A stretch of DNA of 64,000 nt from an uncultured Eubacteriales bacterium (GTDB taxonomy: Bacteria > Bacillota > Clostridia > Peptostreptococcales > Anaerovoracaceae). The stretch is taken from the NCBI GenBank assembly GCA_902790905.1, contig CADATO010000004.1:18594-82593 (forward strand), given 5' to 3'. The position numbers were made by a program, and so were the translations under genes. Positions 34,806 through 43,958 of this stretch are shown in pieces (position 1 is the stretch's first letter; the number at the start of each line of letters is the position of its first letter). A model generated the notes under the pieces. It was not told where the DNA came from, searched no databases, and saw only the letters and a list, made by a program, of their open reading frames with translations.

Positions 34806-37283
34806 ATGAACCAGAAAACATTGCAAGTTCTTGAATACGGAAAGATCATCGACATGCTTCAGGAGGAGGCAGGGTCGGAGTTGACGCGTGCGCGCATCGC
34901 CGAACTTTCGCCCATGACGGATCCGTACGACATCCGGGACGGGCTGGACGAGACGGGCGAAGCGGTGCAGCTCATCACAATGAAGGGGCCGCTGCCGGTC
35001 GGAAACTTCTATGATATTTCCGGCTCGCTGAACATGGCGAAGAAGGGCGGCACGCTCACGATGGCGGAGCTGCTCCGGATCATGTACAACCTCACAGCGG
35101 CGCGCAATGTGGCGCAGTTTTTGAAGCACGACGTGCCGGAGATCCCGCTCATCCAGAGCATGGGCGAGGTCATCGGGGTGTTCCGCGGACTCGAAGATGA
35201 GATCGACCGTTGCATCCTGTCCGAGGATGAGATGAGCGACACGGCGAGTCCGGAGCTCCGTGATATCCGCCGCAAGATCGCCCAGAAGAACGAAGCGATC
35301 AAGGTCCGCATGGACCATCTCGTCAACAGCCAGCAGACCCGTGCGTACCTGCAGGACGCCATCGTCACGATGCGCGACGGCAGATATGTCGTGCCGGTCA
35401 AGGCGGAGTGCAAGGGGCAGATCCCCGGCATTGTCCACGACCAGAGCGCGAGCGGGCAGACGCTGTTCATCGAGCCGCAGGCGGTCGTCGTGCTGAACAA
35501 CGACCTGCGCCAGCTCGAAGTGGATGAGCAGACAGAGATCACCAGGATCCTGCAGGAACTCTCGAGCCGCGCGGCAGAGCACTATGCGGGCATCATGAAC
35601 AACCAGGAACTGCTCGTCAAACTCGACTTTATCAATGCAAAGGGCAGACTGGCGCTGCGCATGGGCGCCGAAAAGCCGACGATCTCGACGGGGCTTCCCG
35701 GCAGCGCGGCAGGAAACGGCAGTGCGTCAGGAAGCGGCAGCGCCGGCGGCAGTGGCGTGCTGCAGCTGAGAAAAGCGCGCCATCCGCTGATCGACCCGAA
35801 GAAGGTCGTGCCGATCGACATCACGATCGGGCAGAAAGAGGACGACCCGGCCGGGAGCGGCTGGAATGCCCTGATCATCACCGGCCCGAACACCGGCGGC
35901 AAGACTGTCACGCTGAAGACCTGCGGCCTGCTCGCCATGATGGCCCAGACCGGCCTGCACATCCCGGCGATGGAAGGCAGCCTCGTGCCGATCTACGAAG
36001 ACATCTTCGCGGACATCGGCGACGAGCAGAGCATCGAGCAGAGCCTGTCGACCTTCTCGTCCCACATGACCAACATCGTCCACATCTGCGAAGAAGCACG
36101 CCCCGGCACCCTCGTGCTGGTGGATGAGCTCGGCGCCGGCACGGACCCCCTCGAAGGGGCGGCGCTGGCGATCTCGATCCTGGAGGACCTGATCGACAAA
36201 GGCGCGCAGGTGCTCGCGACGACGCACTATACAGAACTGAAAAAGTACGCACTGACCAAACCCGGCGTCCAGAACGCCAGCATGCAGTTTGACGTGGAAA
36301 CGCTCAGTCCCACCTACAAGCTGATCGTCGGCATTCCCGGCCGTTCCAACGCGTTTGAGATCTCGAAGAAACTCGGTCTCGCACCGGAGCTGATCGACAA
36401 GGCCCGCACGCTCATGGAGAGCGGCGAGATGGAATTTGAGGACGTCATCGGCGCGATCGAGGCGGACAGAAAGGCCGCCGAGGCGGAGCGCGATGAGGCG
36501 GCGCTGCTCAACGTGGAGATGAAAAAGCTCCGCGAGGAAGCGGCCGCCGAGAGAAAGCGCATCGACAAGGAACGCGACCGCATTCTCAATGAAGCGCGCG
36601 CGGAGGCAAGAGCCATGGTCGAGGAAGCGGAGGACTTCTCGCAGGATATCCGCGAGGAGCTCAAGGAACTCGCCAAGCTGGAGTCGATGGGCGAGCGCAC
36701 CAGAAAGTTCGATAACAGCCGCCGCAAGATCAAGGATGCGGCCGGCCGCTACAAAGACAAATACACCAAGGAAATCAACGACAACCCGGTCCGGATCGAA
36801 GATGTCAAGGTCGGCGACTGGGTCAAGGTCGTCAGCATGCAGCAGAACGGCGAAGTGCAGAGCCTGCCGGACAACAAGGGGGACCTCACCGTCAAGATCG
36901 GCAACCTGAAGGTCAAGGTCAAGGCGGAGGATCTCATGATCCTGCCGGACGGCCGCGCCAAGAAGAAGGCGGCGAAGCTCGACAACGCCAAGAAGAACAA
37001 GAGCCAGTACGGCAGCCTGTACCGCAGCAAGTCGCAGAGCGTCAGCGTGCAGACCGATGTGCGCGGGCAGCAGGCCGAGGAAGCGCTCGATCATGTGACC
37101 AAGTACATCGACGACGCATTCATGGCGGGACTCAAGGAAGTCACCATCGTCCACGGCCGCGGCGAAGGAATCCTGATGAAGGTGATCCGCGACGAACTCA
37201 AGCGCAACAAGCACGTGAAAAGCTTCCGCCGCGGAGGCTATAATGAAGGCGGCGACGGCGTGACGATTGTTGCATTAAAATAG
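34806..37283 (+). CDS. mutS2: MutS2 with C-terminal Smr nuclease domain
   Basis: An 825-residue MutS-family ATPase lacking the mismatch-recognition domain. The Walker A is TGPNTGGKTVTLKT near residue 365, Walker B LVLVDELGAGTDPLEGAAL, then the signature LATTHYTELK. A long coiled coil (residues about 510-630) leads to a KOW-like part and the Smr domain (RGQQAEEALDHVTKYID, VTIVHGRGEGIL). MutS2 acts on recombination intermediates and on collided ribosomes. A Gly/Ser-rich insert (GSASGSGSAGGSG) lies before the ATPase. I start at MNQKTLQVLEYGKI. Confidence 0.95.
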   Translation: MNQKTLQVLEYGKIIDMLQEEAGSELTRARIAELSPMTDPYDIRDGLDETGEAVQLITMKGPLPVGNFYDISGSLNMAKKGGTLTMAELLRIMYNLTAARNVAQFLKHDVPEIPLIQSMGEVIGVFRGLEDEIDRCILSEDEMSDTASPELRDIRRKIAQKNEAIKVRMDHLVNSQQTRAYLQDAIVTMRDGRYVVPVKAECKGQIPGIVHDQSASGQTLFIEPQAVVVLNNDLRQLEVDEQTEITRILQELSSRAAEHYAGIMNNQELLVKLDFINAKGRLALRMGAEKPTISTGLPGSAAGNGSASGSGSAGGSGVLQLRKARHPLIDPKKVVPIDITIGQKEDDPAGSGWNALIITGPNTGGKTVTLKTCGLLAMMAQTGLHIPAMEGSLVPIYEDIFADIGDEQSIEQSLSTFSSHMTNIVHICEEARPGTLVLVDELGAGTDPLEGAALAISILEDLIDKGAQVLATTHYTELKKYALTKPGVQNASMQFDVETLSPTYKLIVGIPGRSNAFEISKKLGLAPELIDKARTLMESGEMEFEDVIGAIEADRKAAEAERDEAALLNVEMKKLREEAAAERKRIDKERDRILNEARAEARAMVEEAEDFSQDIREELKELAKLESMGERTRKFDNSRRKIKDAAGRYKDKYTKEINDNPVRIEDVKVGDWVKVVSMQQNGEVQSLPDNKGDLTVKIGNLKVKVKAEDLMILPDGRAKKKAAKLDNAKKNKSQYGSLYRSKSQSVSVQTDVRGQQAEEALDHVTKYIDDAFMAGLKEVTIVHGRGEGILMKVIRDELKRNKHVKSFRRGGYNEGGDGVTIVALK

Positions 37284-37352
37284 CGGCATCGCATAGGAAT
37301 AGCGGTCACCGAGTTGGTATATGGAGAAGCAGCGTTCCCGGCGCAGATGTCG

Positions 37353-37485
37353 TTCCCTGAACGCATCGTTGCGAGTGAACGGAAGAATCGCCACGCAGCA
37401 GAGCTGCTGCGATTCCCGTATGGGCTCTGCGCGCCGTATCAAGATACGGGCAGAGCCGCAAGCGAGCACAGATGCGTGAAGGGAA
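37353..37485 (+). ncRNA. Structured three-way-junction RNA upstream of an aldo/keto reductase
   Basis: A closing stem TTCCCTGAACGCATC (37353-37367) pairs with GATGCGTGAAGGGAA (37471-37485), 13 of 15 positions. Inside lie two perfect hairpins: GCAGCAG/CTGCTGC with flanking GAATC/GATTC (37385-37415), and a nested stem GGCTCTGC + CCGTATC / GATACGG + GCAGAGCC (37423-37457). This layout resembles a riboswitch or leader RNA. It ends 52 bp before the reductase start. I recognise no known class. Confidence 0.5.
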
Positions 37486-37536
37486 TGCATCTGACAGCCG
37501 GGAACTGATTACAGATACAATGAGGAGAACATCGGT

Positions 37537-38676
37537 ATGGATATTTTCAATGGAGCGAAGAAACTCGGCTTTGGCCTGATGCGTCTGCCGCTCACCAACC
37601 CGAACGACGAGGGCAGCATCGACATCGAGCTGGCAAAGAAGATGGTGGACGCCTTCATCGAGCAGGGGTTCACGTATTTCGATACCGCGTGGATGTACCA
37701 CGATTTCAAGAGCGAAGAAGCAGCCAAAGAGATCCTCACGAGCCGCTACCCGCGCGAGGCGTACACACTTGCGACGAAGCTGCACGCGGGCTTTATCAGC
37801 AGCAAGGAGGACCGCGAAAAGGTCTTCCAGGAACAGCTGCGCAAGACGGGCGCGGAGTATTTTGATTACTATCTGCTGCACGACGTCGGGGCGGAGCGGT
37901 ATCCGAAGTATGAAGAGCTCGACTGCTTCGGTTTCATGATGGAGAAGAAAGCGCAGGGGCTGGTGAAGCATATCGGTTTTTCGATGCACGACAGCCCGGA
38001 GATGCTGGACAAGGTCCTGACGGAACATCCGGAAGTGGAGTTCGTGCAGCTGCAGGTCAACTGGATTGACTGGGACAGCCCGGGCATCCGCGCAGGGGAG
38101 GCCTGTGCCGTCGCGGAGAAACACGGCGTACCGGTCATCGTCATGGAGCCTGTCAAAGGCGGCACCCTTGCGCAGCGCGTGCCGGCGGAAGTGGAATCCG
38201 CATTCAAGGCGTATCATCCGGACATGTCCGTTCCCTCGTGGGCGATCCGGTTCGCAGCCAGCGCCTCGCCGGTCGGCATGGTGCTCTCCGGCATGAGCAA
38301 CATGGAGCAGCTGCTGGACAACACCGGCTATATGAAGGAGTTCCAGCCGCTGAATGAAGAGGAAATGGCGGTGATCAAAAGCGCGGTCGATATCATGAAC
38401 GCGTCGATTGCGATTCCGTGCACGGGGTGCTCGTACTGCACCAACGGATGCCCGATGAACATCGCGATCCCGAAATACTTCTCGCTCTACAACGCCGACC
38501 AGCAGGAGCGCGAGGACAAGGACTGGATGCCGCAGGAGGAATACTACAGCCGCCTGACGAGCGTCTTCGGCAAGGCCAGCGAGTGCATCGCGTGCGGCCA
38601 GTGCGAAGAGGTCTGCCCGCAGCATCTGCCGATCATCGAAAACCTCAAGACGGTCGCGGAGCATTTTGAGGGCTGA
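37537..38676 (+). CDS. Aldo/keto reductase with C-terminal Fe-S domain
   Basis: A 379-residue two-domain protein. Residues 1-285 are an aldo/keto reductase barrel with [24 protein letters not shown] (catalytic Asp and Tyr), the Lys of ATKLH and [11 protein letters not shown]. Residues 300-379 hold two ferredoxin-type cysteine groups, [16 protein letters not shown] and [18 protein letters not shown], for 4Fe-4S clusters. Such oxidoreductases are common in anaerobic gut Clostridia, and their substrates are largely unknown. A structured RNA precedes it; GAGGAG is the ribosome site. Confidence 0.93.
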   Translation: MDIFNGAKKLGFGLMRLPLTNPNDEGSIDIELAKKMVDAFIEQGFTYFDTAWMYHDFKSEEAAKEILTSRYPREAYTLATKLHAGFISSKEDREKVFQEQLRKTGAEYFDYYLLHDVGAERYPKYEELDCFGFMMEKKAQGLVKHIGFSMHDSPEMLDKVLTEHPEVEFVQLQVNWIDWDSPGIRAGEACAVAEKHGVPVIVMEPVKGGTLAQRVPAEVESAFKAYHPDMSVPSWAIRFAASASPVGMVLSGMSNMEQLLDNTGYMKEFQPLNEEEMAVIKSAVDIMNASIAIPCTGCSYCTNGCPMNIAIPKYFSLYNADQQEREDKDWMPQEEYYSRLTSVFGKASECIACGQCEEVCPQHLPIIENLKTVAEHFEG

Positions 38677-38789
38677 ATGCCGCGCTGCCGGCGCAAAGTG
38701 CCGCTTAGCCTTAAAATAAAATAAGGAAAAATAAGGAAAGCGATAAGACAATCCAAAAGAACTCTTTAGAGGCTTGCACGATAATAAAT

Positions 38790-38829
38790 GATGTCTCAGG
38801 CCGTTTACGGCGGCCTGCGGATAGACATC
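38790..38829 (+). repeat. Nested hairpin in the leader of the acyltransferase gene
   Basis: Outer arms GATGTCT/AGACATC (38790-38796, 38823-38829) and inner arms AGGCCG/CGGCCT (38798-38803, 38811-38816) with a 7-nt loop. It ends 26 bp before the gene start and so would lie in its 5' leader. There is no T-run; an RNA control element is possible. Confidence 0.5.
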
Positions 38830-38854
38830 TGTGCAGGGAATTCTGGGGAGAATT

Positions 38855-39949
38855 ATGGATTTACAAAAGAAAAGAGACTATTCATTTGATGCTGTACGCG
38901 GGTTCTGCATGTTCCTGATCCCGCTGCAGCATTTTCTTGCGGCTGACAAGCCGTTCGTGTATGGGTCGGTGGGGGGATATCTCTATCTTGTCATCGACCT
39001 GTTTGTGATGCAGGTGTTTTTCTTTTTGTCCGGCTATTTCTCCAAAAATGCAGCGCGCGGCCGCCAGATCGCGGCTGGTTCGCTTCTCTGGCCCGTGATC
39101 GTCATGTGGCTGGCGTGCGGACTTGTGCGCGTTGCCGGCTTTGCGATTCCCATAAGACTGTACCGCCCGCCGTATGCGATGTGGTTCCTTCTTTGCCTGT
39201 TTTATTACAGGATGTTCCAGACGGCGTACCTGAAGATCCCGCATCTTGCCGGCGTTGTCTTTGTGCTTGGACTTCTTATCGGACTCGTGCCTTTTATCGG
39301 CCGTGATTTCGCACTGGCACGGGCAATCAACTGGATGCCGTACTTTCTGCTTGGCTATTATTGTCAGCCCGCTCATATCAGCAGGCTCCGGTCGCTCAAA
39401 GGCTGGCAGACTGCGGGGCTTCTGGCGGTGCTGCTCGGAGGCATATGGCTGTTCCTGCGGTATGCGGCGTTTGATGCCTATAAAGCTGTGCAGATGGCGG
39501 ATTCGTATGCAGGGATGCATGTGACGGTCTGGCAGGGAATCGCTCTTCACATTGTGGTTTTCTTTACAGGAATCGCTTTTCTTGTCGTTCTGCTCAATTT
39601 GTTTAAAGGCAGGCAGGACCGGCCCGGACTATGGTCCTGGATCGGGCAGCACACCATGCCGGTCTATATTTTCCATCTGCCTGTCAAATATCTGCTGTAT
39701 CGCTTCGGCATTGGATTCGGGGTCTTGCAGTTTTCTGCCGGAAGTCTGCCCGCGTGCATGTGCGTCGCGGCGCTCGCTTTTGTTGTGACGGTAGTTCTTG
39801 CTACGCCGCCATTCAACTGGCTGTACGATCTGCTTTTTGTGCGATCCCTTGCGGCATTAAAATGGTGCGCCGGGCATATGCTTGTGCCGGCCGGGGCAGT
39901 TGTGCAGAAGGTCTTTGACCGCGGCCTGAAGCTGCTGCGTTTGACGTGA
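38855..39949 (+). CDS. Acyltransferase 3 family membrane protein
   Basis: A 364-residue protein with about ten membrane segments of the acyltransferase 3/OafA family. It starts RDYSFDAVRGFCMFLIPLQHFL, where the Arg and the His of LQHFL fit the conserved Arg/His pair near the first membrane helix. FFLSGYFSKNAARGRQ and the MWFLLCLFYYRMFQ region are also typical. Such enzymes O-acetylate cell-wall or surface glycans. GGGGAGA lies before the ATG at 38855; a GTG 24 bp upstream is less likely. Confidence 0.85.
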   Translation: MDLQKKRDYSFDAVRGFCMFLIPLQHFLAADKPFVYGSVGGYLYLVIDLFVMQVFFFLSGYFSKNAARGRQIAAGSLLWPVIVMWLACGLVRVAGFAIPIRLYRPPYAMWFLLCLFYYRMFQTAYLKIPHLAGVVFVLGLLIGLVPFIGRDFALARAINWMPYFLLGYYCQPAHISRLRSLKGWQTAGLLAVLLGGIWLFLRYAAFDAYKAVQMADSYAGMHVTVWQGIALHIVVFFTGIAFLVVLLNLFKGRQDRPGLWSWIGQHTMPVYIFHLPVKYLLYRFGIGFGVLQFSAGSLPACMCVAALAFVVTVVLATPPFNWLYDLLFVRSLAALKWCAGHMLVPAGAVVQKVFDRGLKLLRLT

Positions 39950-40033
39950 TGAATAAAGATCTATCGGGGAGGCCGCTGCGGCGGTCTCTTTTGCTGTGTG
40001 GATAGTTTGGCGGTCAGGCAACGCCATTTGTGG

Positions 40034-40039
40034 TATAGT
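40034..40039 (+). promoter_or_regulatory. Extended -10 just before the MATE gene
   Basis: TGGTATAGT gives an extended -10 with hexamer 40034-40039. Transcription would start close to 40046, only about 3 bp before the first ATG of the MATE gene, implying a very short or absent leader. Confidence 0.45.
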
Positions 40040-40048
40040 AATACAGTT

Positions 40049-41485
40049 ATGAGTAAGACTGACGGAGTTGAGACAGAAAAGCTAAACAACGAAAAGCCGG
40101 ACAATGCCGGCAGATTGGAGACCGGGCAGGCAAAAAAAGAAGATAAGAGACTCTATACGCTGCGTGAGCAGACGCCGGCGAAGGCGGTCGTCTCAATGGG
40201 CGTGCCGCTCATCGCGGGCATGTGCATCATGGTGCTGTACAACCTGGTCGATACGTTTTTCATAGGCCTTTTGCACGACGACTACCAGCTCGCGGCGGTG
40301 AACCTCGCCTATCCGGTGATGATGGTGATGATCGCCGTCTCGAACATGGTCGGGGCCGGCTGCTCGTCGCTCATCGCCAGGAGCATGGGCGCGGGCGATA
40401 TGGACAAGGCGTGCCACACGCTCACGACCGGCTTTGTGCTCACGGTGATCAACAGCGCCATCGTGGCCGGGGCGGGCCTTCTTTTGCTGCCGCAGATCGC
40501 GGCGGGGCTCGGCGCGAAGGAAAACACGATGGCCTTCACGCAGCAGTACACCGGCATTCTGCTGGCCGGCGCGCTGTTCACAATGGGCAATTACACGATC
40601 GGGCAGCTTTTGCGCAGCGAGGGCTCGGCGAAGTATTCGATCGTCGGGATGGTGCTCGGCACAGTGGTCAACATCGTGCTCGATCCGCTGTTCATTTTCA
40701 CCTTTGGCATGGAGATCCGCGGGGCGGCCATCGCGACGGTCCTCGGCAACACGGCGGGTCTTGGCGTGTCGCTGCTGCTGTATGCGCGCGGAAAGACGCT
40801 GCTGCGGCCGGCCGGGCGATTCCTTAAGCCAACGGAAGACATCCTCCGCGAAGTCTACTGGGTCGGCGTGCCTGCATCTTTGGAAACGCTCCTTACCTCG
40901 GCGGCCTACATCGTCAACAACCACCTCGCCGTCTCGTACGGGGAACTGACCGTGGCGGCCATGGGTGTGGCGCAGAAGATCCTCTCGCTCGGGAACTACA
41001 TCTACCAGGGGTTTGCGGCGGGGACGCAGCCGATCATGGGCTACAACTACGGAGCCGGGAACTTTCGCCGGATGCTCGCGGTGCTGAAGGCGGGCGTACT
41101 CGTTGTCAGCGGCACGGAACTGTGCGTCATGCTCATCTACGGGCTCTTTGCGCCGTTCTGGATCGGGCTGTTCTCGCAGACGCCGGAGGTCATCGCGACA
41201 GGAGCGAAAGTGCTGCGGGCGGTGATGTGGATCCTGCCGTTCGTCGGGGCGGTGTCGATGAGCCGCATGTCGTTCCAGGCGATGGGCAAGCCGCAGTACG
41301 CATTCGGCATCACGGTGATGCGTCAGCTGGTGCTGTACGTGCCGTTGCTGCTCGTTCTCAACCGGGCATTCGGCTTTGCCGGCATGATCTGGGCGCAGCC
41401 GGTGACGGAGCTCATCATGATGGCCGTGTCGGTGAGCCTTCTGGTGCGGACGATCCGCAGGGAGGCAAATCATTTGCCCGAATAG
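40049..41485 (+). CDS. MATE-family efflux transporter
   Basis: A 478-residue multidrug/toxin extrusion protein with 12 membrane segments in two similar halves. The first half has VSMGVPLIAGMCIMVLYNLVDTFFIGLL and VGAGCSSLIARSMGAGD; the second half VGVPASLETLLTSAAYIVNN and GTQPIMGYNYGAGN. These are MATE/DinF signatures. The first 40 residues are polar and charged. No ribosome site precedes the ATG, and a -10 lies 10 bp upstream, so translation may be leaderless or begin further in. Confidence 0.9.
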   Translation: MSKTDGVETEKLNNEKPDNAGRLETGQAKKEDKRLYTLREQTPAKAVVSMGVPLIAGMCIMVLYNLVDTFFIGLLHDDYQLAAVNLAYPVMMVMIAVSNMVGAGCSSLIARSMGAGDMDKACHTLTTGFVLTVINSAIVAGAGLLLLPQIAAGLGAKENTMAFTQQYTGILLAGALFTMGNYTIGQLLRSEGSAKYSIVGMVLGTVVNIVLDPLFIFTFGMEIRGAAIATVLGNTAGLGVSLLLYARGKTLLRPAGRFLKPTEDILREVYWVGVPASLETLLTSAAYIVNNHLAVSYGELTVAAMGVAQKILSLGNYIYQGFAAGTQPIMGYNYGAGNFRRMLAVLKAGVLVVSGTELCVMLIYGLFAPFWIGLFSQTPEVIATGAKVLRAVMWILPFVGAVSMSRMSFQAMGKPQYAFGITVMRQLVLYVPLLLVLNRAFGFAGMIWAQPVTELIMMAVSVSLLVRTIRREANHLPE

Positions 41486-41634
41486 TGACCAAGGGCGATA
41501 AAAAACGTCGCTTCATGCATTCTTAATATAATAAAGAGCTTGGCGGGATATAATCCTGTCTAGTTATATTGCCATTCCAGCAAAGTGTGCAACATGCACA
41601 TTTGTACTGAGAAATATGCAACGGCTTGTATCTC

Positions 41635-41654
41635 GATTTCTAAGAAACGAAATC
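41635..41654. promoter_or_regulatory. Candidate operator of the low-GC catabolic locus
   Basis: GATTTC...GAAATC (41635-41654) contains the inner dyad TTTCTAAGAAA. A related dyad CGTTTCTAAACG lies at 49368-49379, upstream of the pucR gene at the other end of the locus. The shared core TTTCTAA suggests one regulator, probably the PucR protein, acts at both ends. The 265-bp gap holds no gene. Confidence 0.45.
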
Positions 41655-41751
41655 ATATACTTGATGTAGTCAAATAGCGCAGTTTGGCACTAATAACGCA
41701 ATTTTAATTGGTTGGAAAACTTCTGGGCATGATACAGAAAGGAGGTATGAG

Positions 41752-42570
41752 ATGAGCCGGCTTGTTCATATTGCACTGGTTCAATTCGATAGTATTATTA
41801 ACAGGCCGAAAGAGAACGCGGCCCGAGCGGTATCTTTTATCGAAGAAGCATCAAAAGAAGGAGCTCAAATCGTTTGTTTTCCTGAACTCTTTTCAACAGG
41901 CTATCACATAGACCAGGTTGGGCCGCATCTCAGTGAGGTGGCAGAAAGTCTTGATGGGGCAACCATAAGTACTTTAAGAGAAGCTGCCAAGAATAATGGT
42001 TGTTATGTAATTGCACCGGTTGCTCTGAAAAAAGAAACTCCTGGTATCTACTACAATTCAGCGGTAGTGATCGGAGATGATGGATCTATTATCGGTGTTT
42101 ATGACAAACATCACGCATGCTTCGATGAGGGAAAAGTCTATAAAGACGGCCACGATATCCCTGTCTTTGAAACGAAGTACGGGACGATCGGTATCATGAT
42201 TTGCTATGATATGGGGTTTCCAGAAATTGCAAGAATTCTCACGCTCAAAGGAGCTGAATTAATTTTTGTGCCGAGTGCCTGGTGTGAACAGGATGCAGAC
42301 ATGTGGAATATCCAGGTGCCTGCACGAGGGCTTGAGAATCTCGTATTTGTAGCAGCAAATAATCGCTGTGGAACGGAGGGTGAAACACATTTCTTCGGGA
42401 ACAGCAAGGTAGTTAATTGGCGGGGGAAGGTACTCTCTGAAAGCAAAGGCGATAAAGAGGAGATCATTCACGCAGTGGTTGATCTGGACGAACTTGTATC
42501 TGCTAGAGAAACTATCAAATACCTCAAAGACCGCAGACCGGAAAGTTATGCCGTTATTTCCGAAGCATAA
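41752..42570 (+). CDS. Carbon-nitrogen hydrolase (nitrilase superfamily)
   Basis: A 272-residue amidase of the nitrilase superfamily. The catalytic Glu is in CFPELFSTGY near residue 44, the Lys in YDKHHACF near 119, and the Cys in IMICYDMGFPE near 154, the full Glu-Lys-Cys triad. The shape is like N-carbamoyl amino acid hydrolases and beta-ureidopropionase, which release NH3 and CO2 from carbamoyl compounds. It begins the low-GC locus and is followed 14 bp later by an NCS1 permease, which supports a ureide or hydantoin substrate. AAAGGAGG ribosome site. Confidence 0.9.
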   Translation: MSRLVHIALVQFDSIINRPKENAARAVSFIEEASKEGAQIVCFPELFSTGYHIDQVGPHLSEVAESLDGATISTLREAAKNNGCYVIAPVALKKETPGIYYNSAVVIGDDGSIIGVYDKHHACFDEGKVYKDGHDIPVFETKYGTIGIMICYDMGFPEIARILTLKGAELIFVPSAWCEQDADMWNIQVPARGLENLVFVAANNRCGTEGETHFFGNSKVVNWRGKVLSESKGDKEEIIHAVVDLDELVSARETIKYLKDRRPESYAVISEA

Positions 42571-42584
42571 AAAGGAGGCTAACA

Positions 42585-43931
42585 ATGAGTAAACAGAAAG
42601 AAAACGGGGAAGTTCTCTTTAACGACTATGAGGCGTCCCCGGTACCTGAAGATAAACATATGTCATGGCTGAGCCAGGGTGCTGTGTGGGTTGGTGTAGG
42701 CTTCTGCCTGGCCGCAATTTCCACCGGCGGTGTGCTCGCAAATGGACTTGGCTTTAAGGGTATGGTCCTGGCAACGATATGCGGGGGTCTGATCCTGACA
42801 TTGATCGCCTGCTTTGTAGGCATCGTAGGTGCAACCACCCACCTCCCCTCTGCTATGACAACAAGATTTAGTTTTGGTACGAACGGAGCTAGAGTCTTTG
42901 GCTTGATTCTTGCATTCTGCAACTTCGGCTGGTTTGCTTTCCAGGCAGACCTGTTCGGCAGCACTGTTGTCACTCTGCTCAAGCAGATGACAGGGGCAGA
43001 TGTACCGCAGGTTCTTTGTACTGTATTAGGCGCACTTGCTATGATGATTACTGCGATTATCGGTTTCCGTGGCATTAAATGGTTGTCTAATGTTGCGGTA
43101 CCACTTCTGTTCGTGCTGTCTATTGTTGCAGTTGTAATGACATTGCAGAGAATTCCGTTCTCGGAAATCTCCGCATGTGGTCCGGTCGATGTGGCAATTC
43201 CGTTTACAGTTGGCGTAGCAGCAGTTGTTGGTAATTCTGCAGTCGGTGTTGTCATCGTATCCGACTTCACACGGTATTCTGCAAAGAAGTCTGATGCAGT
43301 TAAAGGTTGTATCCTCGGATACTTTGTCGGTTATGTTCCCATTCTTCTCATGGGCGGTCTGTTCACATATGCATTCAATAACTGGAATGTTGTTGAAGTC
43401 ATGCTTGTCGAACTCGGCATGGGCATGATTGGTGCTTTTGTTCTGATCCTTGCTCAGTGGACAACTAATGATAACAACCTTTATCAGTCGGTACTCGGCC
43501 TCTCTAATGTTCTTGCTGGAAAAGTTCCTTATGTCCGTTGGAAACTGACGCTCGTTGTTGGTCTGATCAGTACTGTGATTTCTTCGTTCGGTCTGGTTGC
43601 CCGCTACACTGGATTCCTTTCGATCCTGACTGCAACGATCCCGGCTGTTGGCGGCATTATCATTTCCGACTTCTATTTCCTGAACAAGAACGGTTATGAC
43701 TTTGCTCTCATTGAGAAGGATCTGCTTCCAAAGTGGAAGTGGAATGCGATTATCGCCTGGGGTGTTGCAATTCTAGTTGGCCTTTTCATGAATACACCGC
43801 CTACGGGGTTTGGCGTACCGTTCATGGTTGCGCTGTCGACCGTCGTTCCGACTCCGATTGTTGGCATGGTCGTTGCGTTTGTTATGAATATGATTCTTTA
43901 TCCGGTATTTAATAAGAAAGCAACAGCATAG
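42585..43931 (+). CDS. NCS1-family permease (CodB/hydantoin-type)
   Basis: A 448-residue nucleobase:cation symporter-1 family protein with 12 membrane segments. Recognisable pieces are VWVGVGFCLAAISTGGVLANGL, LPSAMTTRFSFGTNGAR, FGWFAFQADLFG and the TTNDNNLYQSVLGLSN loop. NCS1 members carry cytosine, purines, allantoin or hydantoins (Mhp1). Given the neighbouring carbamoyl-type hydrolase and racemase, a hydantoin or similar nitrogen compound is my best guess. It lies in the low-GC block. Confidence 0.88.
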   Translation: MSKQKENGEVLFNDYEASPVPEDKHMSWLSQGAVWVGVGFCLAAISTGGVLANGLGFKGMVLATICGGLILTLIACFVGIVGATTHLPSAMTTRFSFGTNGARVFGLILAFCNFGWFAFQADLFGSTVVTLLKQMTGADVPQVLCTVLGALAMMITAIIGFRGIKWLSNVAVPLLFVLSIVAVVMTLQRIPFSEISACGPVDVAIPFTVGVAAVVGNSAVGVVIVSDFTRYSAKKSDAVKGCILGYFVGYVPILLMGGLFTYAFNNWNVVEVMLVELGMGMIGAFVLILAQWTTNDNNLYQSVLGLSNVLAGKVPYVRWKLTLVVGLISTVISSFGLVARYTGFLSILTATIPAVGGIIISDFYFLNKNGYDFALIEKDLLPKWKWNAIIAWGVAILVGLFMNTPPTGFGVPFMVALSTVVPTPIVGMVVAFVMNMILYPVFNKKATA

Positions 43932-43958
43932 AAATCTAGAATAAGAAGGTGAATGATC

